Assembly: GCF_023330685.1 (NCBI RefSeq)
Contig: NZ_CP097128.1
Location: forward strand, 3,038,001 to 3,102,000
Reading direction: 5' to 3'
Length of the DNA: 64,000 bases
From: Conexibacter sp. DBS9H8
GTDB taxonomy: Bacteria; Actinomycetota; Thermoleophilia; Solirubrobacterales; Solirubrobacteraceae
The position numbers and the translations under genes were made by a program. This document shows positions 1-8,491 of this stretch, piece by piece. The notes below the pieces were generated by a model. The model had not been told where the DNA came from, did not search any database, and saw nothing but the letters and a program-made list of their open reading frames with translations. Position 1 is the first letter of the stretch; every line of letters starts with the position of its first letter.

Positions 1-1183
1 CCTCCTCGAGTTCGATCTGGGTGATCTCCCGCTTGCCGTTGCGGGCGGCGAGGAGTGCGGCCTCGTTGACGAGGTTGGCGAGGTCGGCCCCGGTGAAGCC
101 GGGGGTCTGCCCGGCGAGCGCCTCCACGTCGATCTCCCGGGCGAGCGGCTTGCCGCGGGTATGCACCTCGAGGATCTTCTTGCGGCCCGCCCGGTCGGGC
201 CGGTCGACGACGATCTGGCGGTCAAAGCGGCCGGGGCGCAGCAGCGCCGGGTCGAGGATGTCGGGCCGGTTCGTCGCGGCGATGAGGATGATGTTGTCCT
301 TCATCTCAAAGCCGTCCATCTCCACGAGGAGCTGGTTGAGGGTCTGCTCGCGCTCGTCGTGCCCGCCGCCGAGGCCGGCACCGCGGTGGCGGCCGACGGC
401 GTCGATCTCATCCATGAAGATGATGCACGGACTGTTCTGCTTCGCCTGCTCGAACAGGTCACGGACGCGGCTCGCGCCGACCCCGACGAACATCTCGACG
501 AAATCCGAGCCCGAGATCGAGAAGAACGGCACCCCGGCCTCCCCGGCGACCGCGCGGGCGAGCAGGGTCTTGCCCGTACCGGGCGGACCGTAGAGCAGCA
601 CGCCCTTGGGGATGCGGGCGCCGAGGGCCTGGAACTTCTTCGGGTTCTCGAGGAACTCCTTGATCTCATGGAGCTCCTCAACCGCCTCATCGACGCCGGC
701 GACGTCCCGGAAGGTGATCTTCGGTGAGTCGACCGCCATCCGCTTGGCCCGCGACTTGCCGAAGCTCATCACCTTCGAGCCGCCGCCCTGGACCTGGTTC
801 ATCAACAGGAACCAGAGGCCGAACATCAGCACGAACGGGAGCATGTAGGTGAGGATCGAGATCCACGCGCTCGAGGATTTGTCCTGGAACTGCGCGGCCT
901 GGGGGCCGTCGTGCTTGATCAGCTCCTGGGTGAGGACCTGGGTCATGTTGTCGGGATAGCCGACCGAGTACTTGCCCCCGCCGTTGCGCAGCACGACGGC
1001 GACGCTGTTGTCCTTCTGATCGAAGTTGGCCGACTGCACCTGGCCCTTCTGGACCTGGGTGACGAACTGGCCGAAGGTGTAGGAGGTGCCCGAGTGGGAG
1101 CCGCCGATCAGCTTCTGGGCGAAGAACGCGAGCACGACCACGATCAGGATCGGGAACAGCGCGCTCTTGAAGAATCGGGTCAT
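1..1183 (-). CDS. ftsH: ATP-dependent zinc metalloprotease FtsH (3' part off the window)
   Basis: Membrane-anchored AAA+ protease that unfolds and degrades membrane and soluble proteins. The visible 394 residues start at ATG 1183 ([11 protein letters not shown]). They contain a first membrane segment at about residues 7-25, a periplasmic loop, a second segment near 110-130, and the AAA module with Walker A GPPGTGKT (about 199-206), Walker B IIFMDEID (about 253) and the second region of homology ending [12 protein letters not shown]. The zinc protease part with HExxH lies beyond the left edge, so the gene is cut by the window and not broken. It is the last visible gene of a minus-strand run SCP2-tilS-hpt-ftsH. 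A 76-nt gap before it carries a TAGGCT box that could give it its own promoter. Confidence 0.97.
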   Translation of the reverse strand, partial: MTRFFKSALFPILIVVVLAFFAQKLIGGSHSGTSYTFGQFVTQVQKGQVQSANFDQKDNSVAVVLRNGGGKYSVGYPDNMTQVLTQELIKHDGPQAAQFQDKSSSAWISILTYMLPFVLMFGLWFLLMNQVQGGGSKVMSFGKSRAKRMAVDSPKITFRDVAGVDEAVEELHEIKEFLENPKKFQALGARIPKGVLLYGPPGTGKTLLARAVAGEAGVPFFSISGSDFVEMFVGVGASRVRDLFEQAKQNSPCIIFMDEIDAVGRHRGAGLGGGHDEREQTLNQLLVEMDGFEMKDNIILIAATNRPDILDPALLRPGRFDRQIVVDRPDRAGRKKILEVHTRGKPLAREIDVEALAGQTPGFTGADLANLVNEAALLAARNGKREITQIELEE

Positions 1184-1259
1184 CGCGGTGCGTCTCGCGC
1201 CGCGGTCCACCCTGATTGGGCGGTCCCGCGGTGAGCGGGAAACGCCAAGCCTAGCAACC

Positions 1260-1799
1260 TCATGGCTGGCGCAGAGCGGCGACGAACGGGAGGTTGCGGT
1301 AGCGCTCGGCGTGATCGAGCCCGTAGCCGACGACGAAACGGTCCGGCAGCTCGAACCCGACGTAGCGGGGTGAGGACCGCACCTGGCGGGCGCCCGGCTT
1401 GATCAGCAGCGCGCACACCTCGAGGCTCGCCGGGTTGCGGGCGGCGAGGTTGCGCAGCAGGTACTGCAGGGTGAGGCCCGAGTCGACGATGTCCTCGACG
1501 ATCAGTACGTCGCGACCCTCGAGCGGCATGTCGAGGTCCTTGAGGATCCGCACGACGCCCGAACTCTTGGTCGCCGAGCCGTAGCTGGAGATCGCCATGA
1601 AGTCGACCTCGCAGGGAACCGTCAGCGCCCGCATCAGGTCGGCGAGGAAGAAGATCGCCCCCTTGAGCACGCCGATCAGGACGAGCTCGCGGTCGGCGTA
1701 ATCGGCGGAGACCTCGGCGGCGAGCTCGCGCACCCGGGCGGCAAGCGCCACCTCAGAGACGAGGATCTCCCCGACCGGGTCGTCACTGGGGGTGGGCAC
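1260..1799 (-). CDS. hpt: Hypoxanthine-guanine phosphoribosyltransferase
   Basis: Purine salvage enzyme that joins hypoxanthine or guanine to PRPP in the cytoplasm. At 179 residues it has the usual bacterial length. The PRPP-binding loop [13 protein letters not shown] is at residues 98-110, GVLKGA near 43-48 and the base-binding [12 protein letters not shown] near the C-terminus. The start GTG/ATG region lies inside the end of tilS (17-nt overlap), which indicates translational coupling. The order tilS-hpt-ftsH is widely conserved in Gram-positive bacteria and supports the assignment. Confidence 0.96.
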   Translation of the reverse strand: MPTPSDDPVGEILVSEVALAARVRELAAEVSADYADRELVLIGVLKGAIFFLADLMRALTVPCEVDFMAISSYGSATKSSGVVRILKDLDMPLEGRDVLIVEDIVDSGLTLQYLLRNLAARNPASLEVCALLIKPGARQVRSSPRYVGFELPDRFVVGYGLDHAERYRNLPFVAALRQP

Positions 1800-2787
1800 C
1801 GTCGGATTGTGTCAGCGATGTGATCGGGGCGTCCACTCGCGGTGTCCGCTCGAACGCCAGCCGGCTCGCCCGGGTGCGCGCCCGCACTCCGCCGGGCAGG
1901 TCGAGCGCGGCGTCGGGCCCCATCGCGACGATCTCCCCGAGCCGCCGGGCGACCCCGGCGGCAGGGCCGCCGGCGGCGGCGTCGGCGAGCCGCTGCACCG
2001 CGACGGCGGCGAGCCCGGGCGGCCAGGCGGCGAGCTCGGTGAGACCGACCTCCTCACGGCCGTCGAGTCGCTCGCTGACCAGCGCCTCGACGACCGCGTG
2101 CTCCTCGGCGACCCGCCGGGCGAGGGCGAGCACGTTCGCCGCCGCCCCCGGGTGCAGTTCGGTGAGCAGCGGCACGAGCTCGTGGCGAATCCGGTTGCGG
2201 ACGAAGACCCCCTCGGCGTTGCTCGGATCCTCACACACGGCGAGGCCCCGCTCGACGCAGTAGCGGGCGGTCTCGGCGCGGGTGACCGCCAGCAGCGGCC
2301 GGATCAGCGGGCCCGAGCGCCGGGCCATCCCGGCGAGCGCCCGCGGCGAGGGTGAGGAGATGAGCCGATAGAGGACGGTCTCGAGCTGGTCGGTCGCCGT
2401 GTGCCCGGCGGCGATGTCGCCGCCGCCGGCCCGTTCGTGGGCGGCCCGGTAGCGGACCTCCCGGGCCCAGGCCTGGAGGTTGCCCGGCCGCGTCCGGGCG
2501 GGCGGACGCACGACCTCGAGGGCCACCCCGAGGGCCGAACAGGTCGCCTCGACCTGGGCCTGATCGGCCTCCGCGCCCGGCCGCAGGCCGTAGTTGACGT
2601 GCAGAGCGCGGACCGCGTCGGGGCCACACAGGGCGACGGCGAGGTGGAGCAGGCAGGTCGAGTCCTGGCCACCGGAGAGGAGGACGAGCACCCGGCGGCC
2701 GGCGGCGAGCAGCCCACCGGCGGCGACGAGCGCGGTCACCGCGTCGGCGTCCCGAGTCAGCACCGCCTTGGCGTCGCCCGTCCCCAC
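1783..2787 (-). CDS. tilS: tRNA(Ile)-lysidine synthetase TilS
   Basis: Modifies C34 of the CAU-anticodon isoleucine tRNA to lysidine using lysine and ATP, so that the tRNA reads AUA. The N-type ATP pyrophosphatase P-loop SGGQDS is at residues 38-43, and the family segment DPSNAEGVFVRNRIRHEL follows near 187-204. At 334 residues it is a short form: the catalytic domain is present, but the C-terminal domains of the E. coli enzyme are mostly absent, as is common in actinobacteria. Start is GTG 2787. The 28-nt gap from the upstream SCP2-like gene suggests one operon. Confidence 0.95.
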   Translation of the reverse strand: MGTGDAKAVLTRDADAVTALVAAGGLLAAGRRVLVLLSGGQDSTCLLHLAVALCGPDAVRALHVNYGLRPGAEADQAQVEATCSALGVALEVVRPPARTRPGNLQAWAREVRYRAAHERAGGGDIAAGHTATDQLETVLYRLISSPSPRALAGMARRSGPLIRPLLAVTRAETARYCVERGLAVCEDPSNAEGVFVRNRIRHELVPLLTELHPGAAANVLALARRVAEEHAVVEALVSERLDGREEVGLTELAAWPPGLAAVAVQRLADAAAGGPAAGVARRLGEIVAMGPDAALDLPGGVRARTRASRLAFERTPRVDAPITSLTQSDGAHPQ

Positions 2788-2815
2788 GCCGCCGGGGTGC
2801 CCTCTCCCGGGCCCC

Positions 2816-3244
2816 TCAGAGCTCGAGGTGGGCGTAATCGCGGGTGATCAGGTCCCGGTAGCGTGCGAACAGCGGCCGCAGCATCGGCTGGATCGCCAGT
2901 GCCGCCTTGACGTCACCGCTCGCCCGGATCCGGCGGCGGGCGATCGCCAGCGCGACGTCCTCGCGGCCCTGGAAGTAGCGGTTGGCCGTGTCGGAGGCCA
3001 TCACCATCATCACCTTCGGGTTCCAGGCGACCTCGTCACTCCAGTCCCAGACGAGGTTTCCCTCTCCGCTGTCGGGCATGCCCGAACGGATGTTGACGAC
3101 GAGGTCGACGTCGGAGAACTCAAAGCGCTGGGGGGTATCGGCGTCACGCAGGCGCGGGCCGATCTCCGGATCCTCGCTCATGATCTGGAAGGTGCGGTCC
3201 ATGACCTCGCGAAACTCCGCGGAGGAGGAGAAGGTGGCGCTCAC
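2816..3244 (-). CDS. SCP-2 sterol-transfer family protein
   Basis: A 142-residue single-domain protein resembling SCP2 lipid-binding proteins. It has an N-terminal helix, the strand DVDLVVNIRSG, then YFQGREDVALAIARRRIRAS and GDVKAAL near the end, which match the usual SCP2 C-terminal pattern. It probably binds a hydrophobic ligand; the ligand cannot be read from sequence. I chose GTG 3244 because a TAGACT box ends 8 nt before it and the longer upstream reading runs antisense through the neighbouring phosphorylase. First gene of the tilS-hpt-ftsH run. Confidence 0.8.
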   Translation of the reverse strand: MSATFSSSAEFREVMDRTFQIMSEDPEIGPRLRDADTPQRFEFSDVDLVVNIRSGMPDSGEGNLVWDWSDEVAWNPKVMMVMASDTANRYFQGREDVALAIARRRIRASGDVKAALAIQPMLRPLFARYRDLITRDYAHLEL

Positions 3245-3252
3245 GACGGGTG

Positions 3253-3262
3253 AGTCTAACCT
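3253..3262. promoter_or_regulatory. Overlapping divergent -10 boxes serving two leaderless genes
   Basis: The 10-mer AGTCTAACCT holds TAACCT on plus (3257-3262), 7 nt before GTG 3270, and TAGACT on minus (3253-3258), 8 nt before GTG 3244. The two boxes share two base pairs. With the usual 6-8 nt from -10 box to transcript start, both mRNAs would begin at or next to their start codons. Neither gene has a Shine-Dalgarno sequence. RNA polymerase could occupy only one direction at a time. Confidence 0.6.
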
Positions 3263-3269
3263 CGCCGCG

Positions 3270-4019
3270 GTGAGCATCCACCTCCACCCTACCGCCGGGC
3301 TCGCCGAACGGGTGCTGCTGCCCGGGGATCCCGGCCGGGCCCTCCGCCTCGCCCAGGAGCTGATCGACGGCCCGCTGATGTTCAACCACCACCGCGGCCT
3401 GTGGGGCTACACCGGCCCGGCCCGCCTCGACGGCGCTCCGCTGACGATCCAGAGCACCGGCATGGGCGGTCCGAGCGCGGCGATCGTCATCAGCGAGCTG
3501 ATCGGCCTCGGAGCCCGGCGGCTGCTGCGGGTTGGAACCTGCGGCGGGCTTGATCCCGACCTCGGGCTCGGGGCGCTGCTGATCGCGACCGAGGCGATCG
3601 CCGACGACGGGACGAGCGCCGCGCTCACCGGCGGCCGCGCCCGGATCGACCCGTCCCCGGAGCTGCTCGCGGCCCTGCGCGGCGCGGCGGCGCCGGCCGT
3701 CGGGGCCGACCCGGCCGTCGGCCCCGACGCCACCCGCTCCGATGCGGACGCGGCCGTCGGGCCGGTCGTCTCGACCGACCTCTTCTACGACGCCGAGGAC
3801 CGGCACGCCGACTGGCGGGCCGCCGGCGCGCGGGCGGTTGAGATGGAGGCGGCGACGCTGTTCGCCCTCGGCGCGCGCCACCGGGTCCAGACCGGTGCGC
3901 TGCTGGTGATCTCAGACCGGCTCGGGGCCCCGGCCGGGCATGTCCGCATCGGCGAGGACGCCCTCGAGGCTGCGGAGTCCCGGCTCGGCGCGGTCGCCGT
4001 CGCCGCCCTCACCGGGTAG
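3270..4019 (+). CDS. deoD: Purine-nucleoside phosphorylase (DeoD/uridine phosphorylase family)
   Basis: Cleaves nucleosides with phosphate to free base and ribose-1-phosphate. Family marks are LLPGDPGRA near the N-terminus, FNHHRGLWGYTG, a central RVGTCGGL, and ARAVEMEAATLF, whose MEAA segment contacts the ribose. At 249 residues it is near the DeoD norm. A low-complexity stretch rich in A, V, G, P and D (about residues 137-160) is an insertion compared with the family as I know it. GTG 3270 follows a TAACCT box by 7 nt, consistent with a leaderless mRNA. The last 108 nt overlap the convergent PPTase gene. Purine rather than uridine specificity is inferred. Confidence 0.85.
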   Translation: MSIHLHPTAGLAERVLLPGDPGRALRLAQELIDGPLMFNHHRGLWGYTGPARLDGAPLTIQSTGMGGPSAAIVISELIGLGARRLLRVGTCGGLDPDLGLGALLIATEAIADDGTSAALTGGRARIDPSPELLAALRGAAAPAVGADPAVGPDATRSDADAAVGPVVSTDLFYDAEDRHADWRAAGARAVEMEAATLFALGARHRVQTGALLVISDRLGAPAGHVRIGEDALEAAESRLGAVAVAALTG

Positions 4020-4436
4020 CGCCCAGCAGACCCAGCCGACGAACCCGTCGGGGAGATCGAGGGGACGCGCGCGCCAGCGGCCGCTTGCTCCGCCGGGCCA
4101 GAAGCGCGGTGACTCGAGCCGGCGCGGGTCATAGGCGACCGCGTCCCCGAGCGCCTTGGCGAGCGCCTCCTTCGAGGACCACAGCGACGTGATCGCGCGC
4201 GCGTCCGCGCCACTCAGCGCCGCCCGCTCGCTCGGAGTGCAGATCGAGGCCCAGAACCCCGGCTCCAGCGGCCCGACCGCCTCGATGTCAACCCCGACGG
4301 GGCCGTCGTGGACGGCGACGAGCGCGTAGGGGGCGCTGTAGGAGCGGCTCACCCGGCGCCCGGGCGGGGAGGCGCGGCGGGCCTCCGCGCGCCCGCCGCG
4401 CAGCAGGGTGACGACGGGTTCGGCCGCCGCGCACAC
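3912..4436 (-). CDS. 4'-phosphopantetheinyl transferase
   Basis: Transfers phosphopantetheine from CoA to a carrier-protein serine. The 174-residue protein shows both ACPS/Sfp superfamily signatures: GVDIEAV (magnesium-binding Asp and Glu) and WSSKEALAKALG, whose Lys and Glu lie in the active site. It starts 15 nt after the stop of the Pls-like synthetase, so it is almost certainly cotranscribed with it and is the natural activator of that enzyme's carrier domain. It is shorter than Sfp (about 224 residues) at its N-terminus. Its last 108 nt lie antisense to the end of the nucleoside phosphorylase gene, an unusually deep tail-to-tail overlap. Confidence 0.88.
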   Translation of the reverse strand: MCAAAEPVVTLLRGGRAEARRASPPGRRVSRSYSAPYALVAVHDGPVGVDIEAVGPLEPGFWASICTPSERAALSGADARAITSLWSSKEALAKALGDAVAYDPRRLESPRFWPGGASGRWRARPLDLPDGFVGWVCWALPGEGGDGDRAEPGLRSLEGVLADADMPGRGPEPV

Positions 4437-4451
4437 GCCCGAGCGTCGGTT

Positions 4452-7400
4452 TCAGCCGGCGACGTCGGCGACGACCGGGGTACCGACCCAGCGGGTCGCC
4501 TCGGGCAGCTCCTCGCCCCGGAGAACGACGGAGTGGCCCCCGACGACGGTGCGGGCCCCGAGGACGGTGTCGGGGAGGACCGCCGCGGTCGGCCCGAGCG
4601 TCGCCCCGGCGCCGAGGCGCGTCGGGCCGATCCGCAGCAGCCGGTCGTGGAAGAGGTGGGTCATCAGGCAGGAGCCGCGGTTGGCGACCGCCCCGTCGGC
4701 GAGGTCGATCATCTCGTACTCGGTCACCGCGGCCGTCTCGATCCACGCCCCGCGCCCGACCTTCGCGCCCATCGCGCGCAGGTAGATCGACATCAGCGGG
4801 GTCCCGAGGCCGAGGCCGAGCAGGCCCGACACCGCGAGCTGCTCCTGGGTGGCGTTGAGGAACTCGTCCCGCCAGACGAAGAACGACCACAGCGGATGCT
4901 CCCCCGGCCGGTAGCGGCCGATCAGCAGCCACTTGCAGGCGACCGTCACCGCGCAGGCGACGACACCGCCGGCGACGAGCACGAACGGCGCGCCGAGGCA
5001 GGCGAGCCACACTCCGGCGCCGCGGGCGAGGAACCCGATGGCGAGCAGCTCGCCGACCCCGATCGCCGCGACGGTCAGGTTCGGCAGGAACAGCCGGGCG
5101 ATGTCCATCGCGAGGCGCCCGGCGACGAGGTGGCGGGGCGGATGGTGGGTCCGGGTCGGGTCAGCACAGTCGGCGGCGCGGGGCAGCTCGAGCGCCGGGA
5201 CGCCGAGCCACGAGGTGCCGTCCGGCGGGGTGAGCGGAGCGAGGGTGAGCACGCCGACGAGTGAGTCGTTGCCGATCCGTGTGCCGCCGCGGAGGATCGC
5301 CCCGGGGCCGAGGAAGCTGCGGTCCCCGACGCTGACGCCGTCAACATGGATCCAGCCGTGCCGGGCCCGGACGCCGCAGAAGCCGATGTCGTCGGTGCTC
5401 TGGCAGTAGGCGCCGAAGCGGACGAGCGGGTTGAGCCCGGTCGCGGTCGAGATCTCGCTGCGGCTGCCGACCTCGATCCCCATCAGGGCCAGCCACGGGC
5501 GCGTGAGCAGGGAGGCCCACATCGCGAACAGGAACGTCGAGCCGGTGTCGAGCAGCACCCCGCCGAACCACAGCGCCCAGCCGATCAGCCCGTACTCGGG
5601 GTGGTAGCCGGGGGTGACGAGCTTCCACACGAGCCGGAGGGCGACGGCGAGCAGGATCGCCGAGCACGGGATCCACAGGGCGACGTCAAGGAGCACCTCG
5701 CCGGCGGTGAGCAGCGGCGAGGTGCCGAGGCCGGGCAGAACCCCGCCGATCAACCACAGCAGGGCGAGTCCGGGGAGGGCAGCGGTGGCGAGCAGGGCGT
5801 CGGTGAGCAGGACCGACAGCGCGAACAACCAGCGGCGCGACCCGTGCGGGTCGGTGAGCAGATCCGGCGGCGCGGCGGGCCAGAACTCACCGGCCCGGCC
5901 GAGCCGGACCGCCGGGACGCCGCCCCAGCGCTCGCCGGCGGGGATCTCCCCGCGGACGACGCTGCCGGGCTCGATCTCCGCGTCGGCGCCGATGACCGCG
6001 CCCGGCTCGAGCAGCGTCCGGGTGCCGACCCGGGCGCCGGCGCCGACGTGGATGGAGCCGACGACGAGCGATTCGGAGTCGATCCACCAGCCGCGGGTGT
6101 CGACGGCCGCCTCGATCGTCGCCCCCGCCCCGATGTGGAGCAGCGAGCCGGCCTCCGGGACGGTCGCCAGGCGCGCCCCCGGGCCGACGTCGGCGCCGAC
6201 GAGCCGGGCGTAGCTGGCCGCCCACGGTGTCCCCCCAAGCCGGTCCGAGCGGGTCGCCTCTCCGAGGCGGTGGACGAACCACAGCCGCCAGGCGAGCCAC
6301 GAGTCACGCCGGTAGCGCCCCGGCGCGAGGTCGGCGAGCAGGACACGGGAGGCGATGATCTGCAGGCCGATCTTCGCCGGGGCGGTCGCCAACAGCAGGT
6401 AGGCGACCCCGAGGGCGACCCAGCTGACGTGCGGCAGCCCGGCCCCGAACAGGTTCGAGTAGGCGAAGGCGAAGAGGACGAACGGGACGGCCGTCAGGGT
6501 GCTGAGGGCCACGACTCCGGCGATCTGGGCGGCGCCGAACCAGCGCGCCGGTGCGGTGCAGGCGCCCGCGCCCGCCCCGGCGTCGGCACGGCCGAGCTCG
6601 CTGAGCCGGTCGGCGAGCTGGCGCAGCGTCGGGTGGTGATAGACGTCGGCGACGGCGATCCCCGGGTACTCGCGGCGCAGCACCGAGATCAGCTTGGCGG
6701 CGGCGAGGCTCGCCCCGCCGAGGGCGAAGAAGTCCGAGTCAAGCGTGATCCGGACCGGCCCGAGCTGCTCGATCCAGCGCTCCGCGAGCCACGCCTGGTG
6801 GTCGTCGAGCGGCTCACCGTCGGCGGCGATCCCCATCGCCAACCCGGCGGCGTCCCCCCCGGCCGGCCACGGCAGCGCCTTGCGGTCGACCTTGCCCGAC
6901 GGGGCGAGCGGCAGCTCGTCGAGGACGACGACGAGCGGGACGATCCCCGACGGGAGCCGGCGGGCGACGGTCGCCCGGACGCTGACCGGATCGACGTCCC
7001 CGACGACGTAGCCGACGAGCAGCGTGTTCTTGGCCGCGCTCTGGCGGACCGCGGCGGCCGCAGCCCGGACGCCCGAGACCGCGCACAGGGCCGCCTCGAT
7101 CTCCCCGAGCTCGATCCGGCGGCCGCCGACCTTGACCTGATCGTCGCGGCGACCGACGAACTGCAGGCCGCCGGGCCCGTCGACGACGATGTCCCCGGTC
7201 CGGTAGGCGCGGGTCCAGCCGAGCGCCGGCACCGGGGCGTAGCGCTCGGCGTCGAGCTCGGGATCGAGGTAGCGGCCGAGGCCGACCCCGCCGATCACGA
7301 GCTCGCCGGGCAGGCCCGGAGGCACCGGCTCGCCATCCTCGAGCACCGCGACCTCCCAACCCGCGAGCGGGTGGCCGATCCGGATCGGCTCGCCGGGGAT

Positions 7401-8342
7401 GATCGGGGCGGCGGTCGAGACGACGGTCGCCTCGGTCGGCCCGTAGGTGTTCCACACCTGCCGGCCGGCGGCGAGTCGCCAGCCGAGCGGCTCGGGGCAG
7501 GCCTCCCCGCCGAGGATGAGCAGCCGGACCTGGTGGAGGCAGGACTCGTCCCACAGGGCGGCGAGGGTCGGCACGGTGGAGACGACGGTGATCCCCCGAG
7601 CCAGCAGCCAGTCACCCAGTTCCACGCCCGCGCGCACGAGGTCACGCGGCGCGGGGACAAGGGCGGCGCCATGACGCCAGGCGAGCCAGATCTCCTCACA
7701 GGAGGCGTCGAAGCCGACCGACAGACCGGCGAGGACCCGGTCGCTCGGGGTGAGCTCCCACAGCCGCGCCTCGGCGTCGACGAAGGCGGCGGCCGACCGG
7801 TGGGTGACCGCGACGCCCTTGGGCGTGCCGGTCGAGCCGGAGGTGAAGATGATCCACGCATCATCGGCTGGGGTCGGTGGCTCGGGGGCGGGTCCACTCA
7901 GAGCCGCCCCCGCACGGGACGGGCCGCAGGGCTCGATCGCCAGGCCGTCGCGGATGACCGCGACGACGCCGGAGCGCGCGAGGATGTCGGCGACCCGTGC
8001 GGGCGGGTCGTCGGTGTCGACGGGGACGTAGGCCGCCCCGGCGCGGAGCACGCCGAGGATCGCCAGATACAGCGCGGCGGTGCCGCTGGGGACCGAGACG
8101 GCAACCCGATCACCCCGGCCGACACCGAGCCCGGCGAGCTCGCTCGCGAGCTCGCGAGCGCGGGCGTCGAGCTCGCGGTAGGTGAAGGTGGCGTCCGGCG
8201 CGTCGAGGGCGATCGCCTCCGGATGGGCGGCAGCGGTCGCGGCAAAGATGTCGCACAGGGTTCGCCGAGCCGGGATACCGGCCGCCTCCCCCGCGTCAGG
8301 CGCAGGGGCTGTGATGATCCCCGGGTGGGGCTCTGTGAGCAC
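4452..8342 (-). CDS. Pls/PosA-type non-ribosomal peptide synthetase (probable poly-amino-acid synthetase)
   Basis: A 1296-residue single-module membrane synthetase with the layout of Streptomyces epsilon-poly-L-lysine synthetase (about 1319 residues). Residues 30-490 are an adenylation domain (IIFTSGSTGTPKG 164-176, NTYGPTE 298-304, YRTGD 380-384, PSGKVDRK 481-488). Residues 510-585 are a carrier domain with LGGAS and Ser545. The C-terminal part alternates three pairs of membrane segments (about 605-660, 838-905, 1085-1137) with three hexapeptide-repeat-like domains (705-815, 950-1050, 1185-1290). There is no thioesterase or classical condensation domain, as in Pls. By my hand alignment to GrsA the specificity residues are D212, A213, E216, S255, I276, G278, T299, V307, V308, K484. 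This resembles the lysine code DAESIGSVAK as I remember it. Start GTG 8342 has a TGGAGA ribosome-binding site. The monomer (lysine or another basic amino acid) is inferred. Confidence 0.9.
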   Translation of the reverse strand: MLTEPHPGIITAPAPDAGEAAGIPARRTLCDIFAATAAAHPEAIALDAPDATFTYRELDARARELASELAGLGVGRGDRVAVSVPSGTAALYLAILGVLRAGAAYVPVDTDDPPARVADILARSGVVAVIRDGLAIEPCGPSRAGAALSGPAPEPPTPADDAWIIFTSGSTGTPKGVAVTHRSAAAFVDAEARLWELTPSDRVLAGLSVGFDASCEEIWLAWRHGAALVPAPRDLVRAGVELGDWLLARGITVVSTVPTLAALWDESCLHQVRLLILGGEACPEPLGWRLAAGRQVWNTYGPTEATVVSTAAPIIPGEPIRIGHPLAGWEVAVLEDGEPVPPGLPGELVIGGVGLGRYLDPELDAERYAPVPALGWTRAYRTGDIVVDGPGGLQFVGRRDDQVKVGGRRIELGEIEAALCAVSGVRAAAAAVRQSAAKNTLLVGYVVGDVDPVSVRATVARRLPSGIVPLVVVLDELPLAPSGKVDRKALPWPAGGDAAGLAMGIAADGEPLDDHQAWLAERWIEQLGPVRITLDSDFFALGGASLAAAKLISVLRREYPGIAVADVYHHPTLRQLADRLSELGRADAGAGAGACTAPARWFGAAQIAGVVALSTLTAVPFVLFAFAYSNLFGAGLPHVSWVALGVAYLLLATAPAKIGLQIIASRVLLADLAPGRYRRDSWLAWRLWFVHRLGEATRSDRLGGTPWAASYARLVGADVGPGARLATVPEAGSLLHIGAGATIEAAVDTRGWWIDSESLVVGSIHVGAGARVGTRTLLEPGAVIGADAEIEPGSVVRGEIPAGERWGGVPAVRLGRAGEFWPAAPPDLLTDPHGSRRWLFALSVLLTDALLATAALPGLALLWLIGGVLPGLGTSPLLTAGEVLLDVALWIPCSAILLAVALRLVWKLVTPGYHPEYGLIGWALWFGGVLLDTGSTFLFAMWASLLTRPWLALMGIEVGSRSEISTATGLNPLVRFGAYCQSTDDIGFCGVRARHGWIHVDGVSVGDRSFLGPGAILRGGTRIGNDSLVGVLTLAPLTPPDGTSWLGVPALELPRAADCADPTRTHHPPRHLVAGRLAMDIARLFLPNLTVAAIGVGELLAIGFLARGAGVWLACLGAPFVLVAGGVVACAVTVACKWLLIGRYRPGEHPLWSFFVWRDEFLNATQEQLAVSGLLGLGLGTPLMSIYLRAMGAKVGRGAWIETAAVTEYEMIDLADGAVANRGSCLMTHLFHDRLLRIGPTRLGAGATLGPTAAVLPDTVLGARTVVGGHSVVLRGEELPEATRWVGTPVVADVAG

Positions 8343-8434
8343 GTCAGATCTCCAGTGTTCGTAGCGCCGGTCGGAATCCCCGCGACCCCGACCGACAACT
8401 ATCTAAGCGAGAGATCGACAGCGATGGGTGTTCA

Positions 8435-8453
8435 GCCCGTTAGCTGCCCGTTA
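8435..8453. repeat. Two direct GCCCGTTA repeats spaced 11 nt apart before the Pls gene
   Basis: GCCCGTTA occurs at 8435-8442 and 8446-8453, one helical turn apart, in the 149-nt gap upstream of the Pls-like gene. Preceding bases extend the pattern to 11-nt units (GTTCAGCCCGT, TAGCTGCCCGT). The spacing resembles activator sites built of 11-nt units, such as actinobacterial PHO boxes, but the match is only partial. A TTGACG hexamer on the minus strand lies just upstream of the repeats. I could not fix the promoter. Confidence 0.4.
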
Positions 8454-8491
8454 CGTCAAGTGGGCATAAGGTAATGGCGTCACGGGACCGG

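Noticed and set aside
1..1183. FtsH as a truncated gene or pseudogene
   Set aside because: The missing protease part lies beyond the window edge; everything visible is intact.
5346..8474. Plus-strand open frame of about 1040 codons opposite the Pls-like gene
   Set aside because: Product is Arg/Asp/Gly/Pro-rich without any domain, and the opposite strand encodes a full multi-domain synthetase. It is a GC-codon shadow.
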